Origin: Lantana camara
Taxonomy: Eukaryota > Streptophyta > Magnoliopsida > Lamiales > Verbenaceae
Reading direction: 5' to 3'
DNA length: 64,000 nucleotides
NCBI GenBank assembly: GCA_037501455.1
Contig: CM074861.1
Span: 95,457,001 to 95,521,000 of the forward strand
The notes below the pieces were generated by a model. It did not search any database, was not told the origin of the DNA, and saw nothing but the letters and a program-made list of their open reading frames with translations. This document shows, one piece after another, positions 1-10,303 of this stretch (position 1 is the first letter of the stretch; the number at the start of each line of letters is the position of its first letter). The translations under genes and the position numbers were made by a program.

Positions 1-1030
1 TTGTACAACAATTAGGCTCAACGAAGTCAATAAGATTACGTTATTTAGTGAAAAACGGCTAAACAGAAAAGTTTATTATCCTCCGACAACGAATGCCTAC
101 TTCACTTCCATAATCTTTCATTAATTTAAAATTTCACGTCAATAGGACTAAAATGCATCCTAATCAAACCTTAGACTCATTCGGAAATCATCAACTCATC
201 TTTCTAATCAAAGTACATTATAACATTCAAAAGTGCTCAAAATATAAGGGCATACTAACACACTAAATCACCAAATCTCATGTAATTTTCCTCAATTCAA
301 AAAGCTTAACTTTATTCTAGCAAAAGCTCAACAATCAAACTTCAAAGAAAAAGTTCAAAACAAGGGAAAATTTCCAAATTTTTTCAAAATTACTCGATTT
401 TTAGCAAATCACAAGTGAAACTACAACTAATCATGCAAATATTCAATAAAACTCATAACGAACATGCAGTTCGTGCGACCCATAGTACCTAAATCAAACA
501 AATATAGCAAGACAAAGCACATAAAAATCAATCACAATTCACTTAGACAATTTATCAAACACCTTGTATGTATAGGCCTAGGGCGTGAGTTCTAACTTAG
601 ATTTCTTCAATCTACCCAACTCGAATTCGCACTAGCTTATAATCTATAATTTAAACTCAAAATTCTCTACCTTCAACTTCATAATTCGGACTCAAGACTA
701 CTTAGAAGTTAGGATTCTTCAAAAATTCAACCCAGTTCAAGTTAAATTCAATTCAAGGCATTAATCCTAATTCTAGCATGCATAATCTCTCAATTTATCA
801 ATTCAATCTCAGAGTGTCTCCTAACATGCAACTCAATCCTAGGTTTCAATCTTAGATCGAAAAAATTAACTGTAACAATTCACCCTAAGAAAGGAGATAT
901 TGACTTACCTTGTTTCACAAAGAAAGAGAGAGAGGGTGTAGACTTGGTGGTAATGCTTCTTGGTTGCAAATTGATAATAGTTGTCCAAGGGGAACTATTG
1001 AATCTCTTCTAAGGTAGAATGAGTGTGTGC
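1..1030. other. non-coding 3' internal region of Athila-1
   Basis: AT-rich DNA with no believable coding frame. It is recognisable only because it matches 36200-37550 of Athila-2 with many small differences. The frame found at 37027-37575 in Athila-2 is lost here: the matching part (about 880-1010) has a short altered sequence instead. Confidence 0.7.
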
Positions 1031-1035
1031 AAGTG

Positions 1036-1043
1036 TATTTATA
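1036..1043 (-). promoter_or_regulatory. TATA-box-like site of the internal region, Athila-1
   Basis: The minus strand reads TATAAATA. It lies about 90 bp downstream (minus sense) of the palindrome array 1135-1336 and matches the site at 37589-37596 of Athila-2. Its use as a promoter is inferred from position and conservation. Confidence 0.45.
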
Positions 1044-1134
1044 AGTTTGGGCGAGAAAAATCCGAAATTGGGTAGGAAAAGCATTGATTTAGCAGTAAAA
1101 ACGTGTTTCCTAAACCCAGAGATCGCAAAATCGG

Positions 1135-1336
1135 ACCGGTAACGGGCGTTACCGGTTTTCCTCTTGAAAGGGGTAACAGTTGTTACCTCTATTGGCCCTG
1201 ACGCCTAACTCTGTTATTGGGCGTTGCCAAAAAATAACTACGAGGGTGTAACGCCCGTTACTAATGCTGTCCAACACGCCTGACCTCCTTAATGGGCTTT
1301 ACCAAAAGGTAACCACAATAGTGTAACGCCTGTTAC
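1135..1336. repeat. array of short palindromes (GTAACG-NN-CGTTAC type), Athila-1 internal region
   Basis: Clear members: 1135-1156, 10-bp arms ACCGGTAACG around GG; 1172-1187, 7-bp arms GGTAACA around GT, where inner G/C is replaced by A/T on both arms; 1248-1261, arms GTAACG around CC; 1323-1336, a decayed copy. Degenerate copies lie between them. The array is upstream of the TATA-like site in minus sense. Confidence 0.85.
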
Positions 1337-1349
1337 TACACGTTCCGCC

Positions 1350-1799
1350 TAACACACATTAAAATATAAACACAAACCGGATGGTGCTTAATCACGTTAA
1401 TTAACCGAAATTAACTCATAAAATTCAATTAAACCATAGTGCACCATTCTCAAGACACATAAACATATGTATCCATGCATAGCAACAATTCATTCTCCTC
1501 ACAAAAAAATATATCTCATGCACATGCATACGAACAAAGTAATTGGAGTTCAATATTGATATCAAAGCTCAAATCACGGTCCTTGCATCATCTAGAATTT
1601 GGCTTCCTAGCAAAACATCAAGTGACCTGCAAATAAGAGAGACAACTCAATTAACGCAAGAAAACAAGGACGAAAGAAACGAAAACAATGAAAACAAAAA
1701 AAATAAAACAAAACAAAAGGAAAAGGAAAGAAAAATTAGTTCTAAGTTATAGTCGTTAGCTTGACTTTGAAAACTGGATTGGGGATTAACAATCCCCAA
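1350..1799. other. non-coding spacer between palindrome array and protease, Athila-1
   Basis: Collinear with 37900-38330 of Athila-2. It contains an A-rich purine tract near 1640-1740. I see no gene; a short plus-strand frame starting at 1543 is only purine-rich spacer. Confidence 0.6.
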
Positions 1800-2600
1800 G
1801 TAACGAGTCACAAGGAGTGACCTTATTCTTGTTACACACAAAACCGAAGCTTGATCGTTAAGTATCTAATTCCAAAACATTCTTTATTCTCAATTTTCAA
1901 GACTTCGGTTCTCCTTCCCAATCAACTGCATCTCTTTTCTTCGTAAATAGTGTCGTTCCATCTTTGGTCTCACGTATCACCTTGATCATGCAACACTTAT
2001 TCGGAATCGGCGGTGGTGTCATGGAACCAAAATTCCTAAACTCCTTTCTTTCATCTCCTATTTTAAATGTGAGCCGTCCATTCTAAACATCTATATCCGC
2101 TCCAGCCGTGGCTAGAAACAATCTTCCAAGGATCAATGGCATCCTCTCACCGCTCTCAACATCAAGAACTACAAAATCAGTAGGAATGTGGAGTCTTCCA
2201 ACTTTTACTAAAACATCTTCAAGAATTCCTATCGGATATTTCATCGATCTGTCTGCTAGTTGGAGTGTCATATTAGTCGGTATAAGCTCCTTCACTCCTA
2301 ATTTCCTGCAAGTAGATAACAGAATTATACTCCACTAGCTCCTAAATCACATAAAACATTATGAAATTGTAAAGAACCAATAGTAAGAGGAATTGAAAAA
2401 CTCCCTGGATCCTTAAGCTTCGGGGAAAGCTTATGCTGAATAATGGCACTGCATTCCTCAGTAAGTATAACAGTAGTGAAGTTCTCAGTCTTCTCTTTGC
2501 TTGAACTCACTTCATTCTCTAAGTTCTCCTTTTAATATCATCTTCCTCTTCAACTTTCTCAAGTACAACTTTCTCAACCTGCAAGTATCTTCGGACCTTC
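1800..2600 (-). pseudogene. decayed retropepsin-type protease region of Athila-1
   Basis: Minus-strand fragments at 2325-2510 and 2083-2295 encode the active-site segment LCDLGAS and, further on, a PLILGR-L-FL stretch corresponding to the conserved ILGRPFL of plant gypsy proteases. The proline of that motif is leucine here. A frameshift directly after LCDLGAS and further breaks separate the pieces. The matching frame in Athila-2 (38330-39088) is better preserved. In the family this domain releases gag proteins in the virus-like particle; this copy cannot make an intact enzyme. Confidence 0.8.
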
Positions 2601-3257
2601 ATTCTCTATATTGTCTCCTACAAATATGGCCTGACAATGCTAATTAGGATTGTTTTCAGTTTTACTCGGTAGCATTCCTGGGCTTCTCAGATTCAAAGAT
2701 TGGGCAATCTGACCAATCTGAGTCTCCAAAGTTCTGGTCTGATTTACCACTTGATCCAATTGAGCTTCCAACTTCTGATTTTGACCCGTATATACGATTA
2801 TGAATTTCTCAAGTGCAACCTCCCATCCCTGCTTTTGCTCCTGTTGAGGGGGCGCAACACTAAATGGGGCTGGTGGTCGTGGTTGAAATTGCTACCTAGG
2901 CTGAAACTGGGGCCTAGGTTGAGGTGGTTTTTAAACATTCTGATTATTAGACCAAGAAAAGCGAGGGTGGTTCTTCCATCCTGGATTGTAGGTGTTTGAG
3001 TAGGGATCATTTGCTGGTCTGAAGTTGTTTGCATAATTCGCCTGCTCTTGCACCTGTTCTCCTGCATTGTTAAGAGGACACATATTAAACTCATGTGGAC
3101 CACTACAAATTTCACAAAGTACCTGAACTAGTTGGGATGGTATCCCAACTGCGTTGATAGAAAGTTGATCTAACTTCTTGTTAAGGGCCTCAAATTTGGC
3201 ATTGATGGTGGTTAGGCCATCTAACTCTATGGCTCCTACTTGCACTTTCGCTGGTTG
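2601..3257 (-). pseudogene. C-terminal gag (zinc knuckle) of Athila-1, decayed
   Basis: The minus-strand frame entering from 3284 carries a nucleocapsid-like knuckle CEICSGPHEFNMC, spaced CX2CX3HX4C, followed by an N/P/Q-rich linker. It matches 39300-39800 of Athila-2. The frame is cut at 3263 by the younger LTR element; the rest of gag resumes at 9395. Stops near 2930 and 2700 interrupt the linker. Confidence 0.75.
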
Positions 3258-3262
3258 TGAAT
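3258..3262. repeat. target-site duplication TGAAT (left)
   Basis: TGAAT directly precedes the left LTR and recurs directly after the right LTR at 9390-9394. Removing one copy plus the element restores collinearity with gag of Athila-2 at about 39830. Confidence 0.95.
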
Positions 3263-4740
3263 TGATGGGTGCCGAATCCACCAAATAATAATCCTAAACT
3301 ACTAAACACAATAAATTGTGTATAGTGGCGAAGGGTCGATCCCACAGAGATTGGATGGTCTCGTAAATCTCCTAATAGCCTAGCAAACAAACAACAAAAG
3401 TAAAAGAAGGGGGGGAGGTTAACGCAATAAACTAAAGGTGCAGGAAATAAAATAACAAGCTGAAATTAAACACTAACTAAAGAACATGAAATTAAAGTAG
3501 CTAGGAAATAATACTCTAGTCAAGTTATTTGTATGATTCAAGCTAATGATTCGATCATAGGTGCAATAATAAACTTCAATTCCATTTGATAGATTGGCTG
3601 CGGCGGACAACAAGCTCTGCACACCCTAGTCCTTTCTTAAGTTTATAATGATCATGAGAAGCTCATTAACCATCTTCTTATCACAAAAGCAGTCTTAAAG
3701 ATACGATCCTAAGATTTAACTTTGTGACAGCATTAATCATGAAAAGGACACCAATCCTAACCAACAAACTCAAGAAGCTTGGAATGTTTAAGTTATTATA
3801 CATGCATCTCATCATTATCAAGCAAACATGGTGGTAAGCCTTCAATGATGTGTAACTCTTAGGCACATCTAACATGACAATTACGGATCAAGTTATTTGT
3901 GCAGTCAAATGAAGCAAGTATCAAGACAATAGTTGATCAGAAAATTATCCCAAAACAAGTCCATACAATTCGAACAAGAAGCATGCATATACCAAGGAAT
4001 TCGAAGATGTAAGAACCGATTAAACCTCACAAATCATAGCATGAATCACTAAATAACTTAACTAGAAATAAAGAGCTTAACTGCTGTTCATATTTACAGA
4101 AAATAGAGAGCTAACAAACTGTAAAGAACTGAATTTAAACTAGCTAAGCTTGTCTACAAAACATATGTTAAACTACTCCATAAACTATCTATGAAATTCA
4201 AGTAAAAGAGGGAAAGAAGGAGGAATTCTTGCTCTTGGCCGAAACAGGGGATCAGCCCCTGTTCTTGCTCTGCTCCAGCAGTAGCAGCTGCTACGTTCCT
4301 TCCTCTCCCACCCCCCAAAGCTGAGTTCTCCCCCTTTTGCCTTCTAATTCTAGCTTATATCTCCAAGTTTGCAAGTTGGGCACACATTTTAAGACCAAGA
4401 TTCCTTTAGAAAGTCTAAGTATGATAATTGCATGCCTTGAGACGCACAAAACTGAATAAAGCTGATGCAAGTTGGCTCAATTCGCCAAAAATAGAAAGTC
4501 AGCCGCCACTGTTGACTTTGTGTCTGCTGCGTCGCCCTTAGCTTAAGGGATGATCATGGCTTAAGGTCATGGCTCAGTTCTTTTTCTGCACTTGGCGATT
4601 CTTTTAGTCCAGCTTTTGCATAATCCTTCATTTTAGCTCCAGTAGACCTATAAAGCCATAATTAAGCTTAATTAAGCACATTTTCAGTTAATCACAAGGG
4701 GGAAAAACAAAGCAATTGTAGCACAAATTACACACTATCA
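3263..4740 (-). repeat. 3' LTR of the gag-protease-only element
   Basis: 1478 bp, offset exactly 4649 bp from the copy at 7912-9389 with no difference found by eye. In minus sense it starts TGATAGTG and ends CACCCATCA. A minus-strand 64-codon frame occurs in both LTRs at the same place and is not regarded as a gene. Confidence 0.95.
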
Positions 4741-4755
4741 AATCCCCCCACACTT
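4741..4755 (-). other. polypurine tract of the gag-protease-only element
   Basis: The minus strand reads AAGTGTGGGGGGATT immediately upstream of the 3' LTR. This is the usual plus-strand primer position and resembles Athila/Tat tracts. Confidence 0.85.
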
Positions 4756-6113
4756 AGACTTTGCTTGCCCTCAAGCAAATTGAAACTAGACTTCAAGCAA
4801 GGTTATCCCCTAACCACTACAGCCCCACAGTTCATCAACGAGAAAATGTGAACACTAAAATGAGTTTGATAACAAGTCTCCACAGCCTTTCAAAATGGAA
4901 AAGAACAAATCTTAAGTGTTTAACTTGGTAGAGAATGTTAGGGAATTTAAGATTCATTTAAGCATGCATATTTACCATATAGCAAACACAACATGTGATC
5001 AAAGAGTACTTATTCTGGACTGTCAAAATTCCAACAAAACAAGAGATAAAGTGAGGGTTCCAACATAACACTAAATTTCAAAGTGTTGTCTATTTCGGGT
5101 GTCATAATACCGCTTTGGTAATATATGACTATCCCTAGACTGCACTAAGTGCATCACTCATGGTCACCCATTTTTTCAGTTTATGATTTGTATTCAGCCT
5201 TAGGTAACCAGCGGAGTGAAACGAGCGGATTGCATCAAGCAAATGGCTGAAACAGCCTTATTCAGAGAGCAATGGCTTTAAAAGCCTTATTCAGAAACTA
5301 AATGGCATTACAGCCTTATTCATAACATAATCCCTCAATCAACATTAACATTAGCATTCAGCATCAATAACATTCCTTTAGACAGTCCAAAAATCGCACA
5401 CTTTTTCACACATGAAGGTCCAATTTATGCATGCAATTTTAATTTTACCCATTAGTCTAAATTCAAAAACATTCTCTATCAGAGCCAAAGAACTTATAAA
5501 TTTGATCAATTCCAAGAATTAAACATGGAAATTCATGCTATTTCAACTTATTTTTCATGTTCAAAAGCTCTCAAATCAAAACATGTTGCACATGGTCAGG
5601 TTCACACTAACACAGCTACACAAAAACACACCAAAAGGAACTAAGGACCTGAGCAAAAAGAGCTAAAAAGACTAACAACTAGGCTTTCAAATCAGGCAGA
5701 AATAAAATAGGACCAATCAAACAAACATGCAAAACAGTCATCTTTACATGCTTTTCATCCTCTACTAATCCAGCCAAAATATTCATAAACTACCAGAATA
5801 TCTCCCCCACACTTATTCCACATTATCCTCAATGTAAAAGTAAAGAAAAGGTAAGGGCATGAGAACTTCCCTGAATTCATTTATTGAAACTGTCAGGGAT
5901 TCATGAGGCTAAGGGATGATCATCCTTTGCGGTCTAGGTCCTGGAAGCCCTGTTTCTGCCATAATCCGAAAATTACACAAAAAAGGGGTCCTTAGTCAAG
6001 AAACACACTGAAACACGAACTAATTAACAGCAAATCAAAAAGTATTGGGTTGCCTCCCAAAAAGCGCCCTTGTTTAACGTCCTAGGCTAGACGATATGTG
6101 ACATCACTTGACT
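4756..6113. other. 1.36-kb non-coding 3' internal region of the gag-protease-only element
   Basis: No coding frame of note on either strand where this element family would carry polymerase or env-like genes. The only structure seen is the short hairpin array at 5241-5325. Confidence 0.75.
5241..5325. repeat. three tandem ~30-bp units each with a small palindrome
   Basis: Units share the frame AATGGC...GCCTTATTCA. Their palindromes are GGCTG-AAA-CAGCC at 5245-5257, GGCTTT-A-AAAGCC at 5274-5286, and a weaker GGC...GCC at 5304-5315. The arms differ between units 1 and 2 but remain complementary. Confidence 0.75.
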
Positions 6114-7808
6114 TCAATTAAAATCCTTCACATCTTTCATGGGAAAACCTGCATAAAATAGCTTCAAGTAATGTATGTTCAGAATTAACAGGTTTTCATC
6201 ATGGCTGTTGAAATCCCCTATATGACAAAGATATATGTGAGTGCATAGAAATGTTTTCTTCCATTTAAAACTCAACTTATTAGGAAATTGACTCAATAAG
6301 GATTGATAAAACAACCACTTAGCTCCATCAAAACAAGATTTCCTAAAAAGCGAATGAAAGTGAGAGCTAAAAATATCTTTATCATCATATCTTAGCTCAA
6401 AAGATGCACCACATGGAAGGGGACTAATGAAATCCATATCATCTAAACAAAACAACTCACTAGGAGACTTTATGGAATCAAACATAGCAAATTTAACAAC
6501 ATTCCCATTAAATTCCATTGTGAGTGTATGATCAAACTCATTGATTCTTGTTTTAGATATGTCAAGAAAAGGCTTTCCTAACAAAACATCAAATGAGTTA
6601 TCAACAACAAAGAAGTCCACGGGGAAAATCATGCCATCAATTTGAATCAAAATATTTTCCAATATGCCCTTAGGATAAACAATTGTTCCATCATCAAGTT
6701 TAATGATCATACCTGTTTTTCTCATGGAATTAATATGCAAGTGTGAGCAAATAGACAAAGGCATCAAATTTATAGAGGAACTATAATCACATAAGGCTCT
6801 ATCGATTCCAACAGTTCCTATTTTACATGGAAGAGCAAATAAACCTTTAACATTACTCACTTGAGGTATCTTTTCTTGAAGGATATCAGAGAAATTCTTT
6901 CCTATACTTACCTTCCCATAACAAGGCATGCTTTCTTTAGTTGCACATAATTCTTCAAGAGAATTCATATATTGAGGCATAGATTTAATTACATTAAGTA
7001 ATGGAACATTTACCTCAACATTGTAAAGTGCCTTTAGGAACTTTGATTCATCATTTTGGAACTCTGATTCATCTTTTTGAGACTCAACATACCTCTGTAC
7101 AGTTGGCTTTGGGCTGATCAAAGGTTGAGATTGTACAGCAGGTCTGGATTCCTCGTCTGACCTTAAGCTGTGGTCATCCCTTATGCTCATATCTGTTGTA
7201 CAGTCCTGCTCTGTTTCAATTCCAGAAATTTGTACTGCTGTATTATGCTCTGTTCCAGCCCCTGTTTTCTGTACTACTTTTTCATTTCTTGATTGGTCAT
7301 CATAACTCGTCCATTTTTCTGCAAGTAGCTCAAGTTTTGATTCTTTATCTTCCAATCTTCTCACCGAGGAAGCTAATTCTCCAATTTGATTTTCCAACTT
7401 CTTTTGAAACTGTTGCATGTTATTACGGGTCTCTTGTTGGAATTGCCACATTTGTTCCATGCTTGTCCGAGTTTCCTGTTGAAATTGTTGTGCATTAATC
7501 ATAAAGGCTTTAAACATATCCTCAAGAGACGTACCTGAATTGGAAGATGATGGATATTGTTGTGGAGGCTGAATTGCACTTGATGTGCGATTAAATTGAT
7601 AATCATTCCGTGCGGGCTGAAGTTCCTCATCAAGTAATGGACACTTATCAGTTTTGTGAGGTCCCGTACACACTCCACATTGCTCGGTTATGGGCTGCAA
7701 ATGAGAAAAAGGATCACCAAGGAGCAAAGGACATACATTGGTTGGGTGGCTTCCCATACAAATACCACAAATATCACATTGAGAGCTTAAATCCATTGAT
7801 GACGGCAT
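6114..7808 (-). CDS. gag C-terminal / aspartic-protease-like protein of the non-autonomous element
   Basis: Uninterrupted 564-codon frame, the only long one in this element. Near the N terminus are two zinc knuckles of CX2CX3HX4C spacing (CGICMGSHPTNVC, CGVCTGPHKTDKC); then a Q/N-rich predicted coiled coil (about residues 85-160), an acidic linker, and a retropepsin-like domain (about 320-440) with NLMPLS and a VLLGKPFL motif. The usual D-L-G-A-S catalytic loop reads D-Y-S-S-S, so glycine is lost and activity is doubtful. The main capsid-like gag domain seen at 39801-40607 is absent. The start is chosen at the ATG just before the first knuckle, about 80 bp after the primer site. It may package element RNA with helper gag; this is inference. 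Confidence 0.85.
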   Translation of the reverse strand: MPSSMDLSSQCDICGICMGSHPTNVCPLLLGDPFSHLQPITEQCGVCTGPHKTDKCPLLDEELQPARNDYQFNRTSSAIQPPQQYPSSSNSGTSLEDMFKAFMINAQQFQQETRTSMEQMWQFQQETRNNMQQFQKKLENQIGELASSVRRLEDKESKLELLAEKWTSYDDQSRNEKVVQKTGAGTEHNTAVQISGIETEQDCTTDMSIRDDHSLRSDEESRPAVQSQPLISPKPTVQRYVESQKDESEFQNDESKFLKALYNVEVNVPLLNVIKSMPQYMNSLEELCATKESMPCYGKVSIGKNFSDILQEKIPQVSNVKGLFALPCKIGTVGIDRALCDYSSSINLMPLSICSHLHINSMRKTGMIIKLDDGTIVYPKGILENILIQIDGMIFPVDFFVVDNSFDVLLGKPFLDISKTRINEFDHTLTMEFNGNVVKFAMFDSIKSPSELFCLDDMDFISPLPCGASFELRYDDKDIFSSHFHSLFRKSCFDGAKWLFYQSLLSQFPNKLSFKWKKTFLCTHIYLCHIGDFNSHDENLLILNIHYLKLFYAGFPMKDVKDFN

Positions 7809-7887
7809 GTTGATTCTTTCAGCTGACTTCTCTGCACAAAAAGAAACACTTAGCTATCAAAAGAAAAACAAAACCAATTAGAACCAA

Positions 7888-7905
7888 TCCCCGGCAACGG
7901 CGCCA
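7888..7905 (-). other. primer-binding site, tRNA-Asp
   Basis: The plus strand TCCCCGGCAACGGCGCCA equals the 3' end of plant tRNA-Asp, so the minus-strand RNA can pair with it. It lies 6 bp inside the 5' LTR, which fixes the element on the minus strand. Confidence 0.95.
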
Positions 7906-7911
7906 AAAACT

Positions 7912-9389
7912 TGATGGGTGCCGAATCCACCAAATAATAATCCTAAACTACTAAACACAATAAATTGTGTATAGTGGCGAAGGGTCGATCCCACAGAGAT
8001 TGGATGGTCTCGTAAATCTCCTAATAGCCTAGCAAACAAACAACAAAAGTAAAAGAAGGGGGGGAGGTTAACGCAATAAACTAAAGGTGCAGGAAATAAA
8101 ATAACAAGCTGAAATTAAACACTAACTAAAGAACATGAAATTAAAGTAGCTAGGAAATAATACTCTAGTCAAGTTATTTGTATGATTCAAGCTAATGATT
8201 CGATCATAGGTGCAATAATAAACTTCAATTCCATTTGATAGATTGGCTGCGGCGGACAACAAGCTCTGCACACCCTAGTCCTTTCTTAAGTTTATAATGA
8301 TCATGAGAAGCTCATTAACCATCTTCTTATCACAAAAGCAGTCTTAAAGATACGATCCTAAGATTTAACTTTGTGACAGCATTAATCATGAAAAGGACAC
8401 CAATCCTAACCAACAAACTCAAGAAGCTTGGAATGTTTAAGTTATTATACATGCATCTCATCATTATCAAGCAAACATGGTGGTAAGCCTTCAATGATGT
8501 GTAACTCTTAGGCACATCTAACATGACAATTACGGATCAAGTTATTTGTGCAGTCAAATGAAGCAAGTATCAAGACAATAGTTGATCAGAAAATTATCCC
8601 AAAACAAGTCCATACAATTCGAACAAGAAGCATGCATATACCAAGGAATTCGAAGATGTAAGAACCGATTAAACCTCACAAATCATAGCATGAATCACTA
8701 AATAACTTAACTAGAAATAAAGAGCTTAACTGCTGTTCATATTTACAGAAAATAGAGAGCTAACAAACTGTAAAGAACTGAATTTAAACTAGCTAAGCTT
8801 GTCTACAAAACATATGTTAAACTACTCCATAAACTATCTATGAAATTCAAGTAAAAGAGGGAAAGAAGGAGGAATTCTTGCTCTTGGCCGAAACAGGGGA
8901 TCAGCCCCTGTTCTTGCTCTGCTCCAGCAGTAGCAGCTGCTACGTTCCTTCCTCTCCCACCCCCCAAAGCTGAGTTCTCCCCCTTTTGCCTTCTAATTCT
9001 AGCTTATATCTCCAAGTTTGCAAGTTGGGCACACATTTTAAGACCAAGATTCCTTTAGAAAGTCTAAGTATGATAATTGCATGCCTTGAGACGCACAAAA
9101 CTGAATAAAGCTGATGCAAGTTGGCTCAATTCGCCAAAAATAGAAAGTCAGCCGCCACTGTTGACTTTGTGTCTGCTGCGTCGCCCTTAGCTTAAGGGAT
9201 GATCATGGCTTAAGGTCATGGCTCAGTTCTTTTTCTGCACTTGGCGATTCTTTTAGTCCAGCTTTTGCATAATCCTTCATTTTAGCTCCAGTAGACCTAT
9301 AAAGCCATAATTAAGCTTAATTAAGCACATTTTCAGTTAATCACAAGGGGGAAAAACAAAGCAATTGTAGCACAAATTACACACTATCA
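7912..9389 (-). repeat. 5' LTR of the gag-protease-only element
   Basis: Same 1478-bp sequence as 3263-4740. In minus sense it contains a TATA-like box (9003-9008) followed by two strong palindromes: 8930-8943 (arms GTAGCAG, no spacer) and 8892-8912 (arms AACAGGGG around ATCAG). Both also occur in the left LTR. Confidence 0.95.
9002..9009 (-). promoter_or_regulatory. putative LTR TATA box
   Basis: The minus strand reads ATATAAGC in an otherwise GC-richer part of the LTR. It is followed about 60 bp later by the palindromes, a plausible U3/R boundary. Not tested. Confidence 0.4.
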
Positions 9390-9394
9390 TGAAT
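9390..9394. repeat. target-site duplication TGAAT (right)
   Basis: Second copy of the duplication at 3258-3262. Confidence 0.95.
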
Positions 9395-10164
9395 GGCTCC
9401 TCTCATGCACAAAAACATCGTTTTGTGACATATTATCTAACAACTCAGTAGCCAGTGCTTTAGATTTTGCTAAGAAAGCTTCACCAGTTGCGGCATCTAT
9501 CGCTCCTCTAAAAGTACGGGACATCCCACTGTAAAAAGTCTGAATCAATAACCAATCGAGAATCCCGTGATGTGGACACTTCTTCTGCAAATCCTTAAAT
9601 CTCTCCCAGGCTTCATAGAAAGACTCTCCATCCAACTGCCTGAAACATTGAATATCATTCTTGTACTTCGTGGTTTTGCTAAGTGGAAAGAACATGGCTA
9701 AGAAAGTTTGAGATAGTGCTGCCCAAGTCTGAAAGGATTCATTTGGGACAGTACTCAACCTTGCTTTTTAGAAAAAACCTAACTCGGATAGCATCAGTAG
9801 TGACATTGTGAATTTTGAAGGTATCACACATTTCAAGAAAATACTCAAGGTGTGATGTCGGATCCTCCAGTGGTAATCCTGAAAACGGATTATTCTGCAG
9901 CAGGTTGATGATAGCTGGTTTGATTTCAAAGTTATTTGCTACGATCGGGGGACGGGTTGCAGTCTGAATTGCTCCAGCCTACGGCACGTTGTAATCTCTT
10001 ATGGCCGGTGGTGGTAGTGGGTCTGGTTCAGCCATCGGAAAAGTAATCGGTTTCTTCTCCTTCTTACGCCTCCTCCTTATAGCACTCAGTGTTTTCTCGA
10101 TTTTTGTATCTATGGTACTGATTTCAGATCTTGAGATCTTCGTATGCACCATAAACCTACACAA
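9395..10164 (-). pseudogene. gag capsid-like domain of Athila-1, frameshifted
   Basis: The frame segment ending at 9758 matches the retrotransposon gag core of Athila-2 (39801-40607), including FYEAWERFKDLQKKCPHHG and a TFYSGMS stretch. Around 9765 about 20 bp present in Athila-2 are missing and the frame is lost; a second segment at 9979-10164 is the N-terminal basic stretch (RRRRKKEKKP). In the family gag builds the virus-like particle. This copy is dead through the deletion and the LTR element inserted at 9390. Confidence 0.85.
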
Positions 10165-10279
10165 AGGAAAAAGAAATCCTCAGTCCAATTCCACAGTGAC
10201 AAAGATAATGAACACAAAGTAAAATAATAGTCTAAGGCACTAGATCAAAATATTTGAGTTATATTGACTTAAAACGCCT

Positions 10280-10297
10280 TCCCCGGCAACGGCGCCA
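10280..10297 (-). other. primer-binding site of Athila-1, tRNA-Asp
   Basis: TCCCCGGCAACGGCGCCA on the plus strand, a full 18-nt match to the tRNA-Asp 3' end, 6 bp from the LTR. Confidence 0.93.
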
Positions 10298-10303
10298 AAA
10301 ACT

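Larger units (their letters stand above)
3263..9389 (-). mobile_element. complete non-autonomous LTR retrotransposon with only a gag/protease-like frame (TR-GAG type)
   Basis: 6127-bp element with two 1478-bp LTRs (3263-4740 and 7912-9389) that read as identical, TG...CA ends, a 5-bp target duplication TGAAT, an 18-nt match to tRNA-Asp as primer site and a G-rich polypurine tract. The internal part (4741-7911) holds one long frame (6114-7808) and 1.4 kb of non-coding DNA; no reverse transcriptase, RNase H or integrase is present. Such elements are known as terminal-repeat retrotransposons with GAG domain and must borrow enzymes from a relative. The apparent identity of the LTRs implies recent transposition into gag of Athila-1. 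Confidence 0.93.

Noticed and set aside
3681..8524. 64-codon minus-strand frame present twice (3681-3875 and 8330-8524)
   Set aside because: It lies at the same position in the two LTRs; duplication of the LTR explains it and the peptide has no recognisable features.
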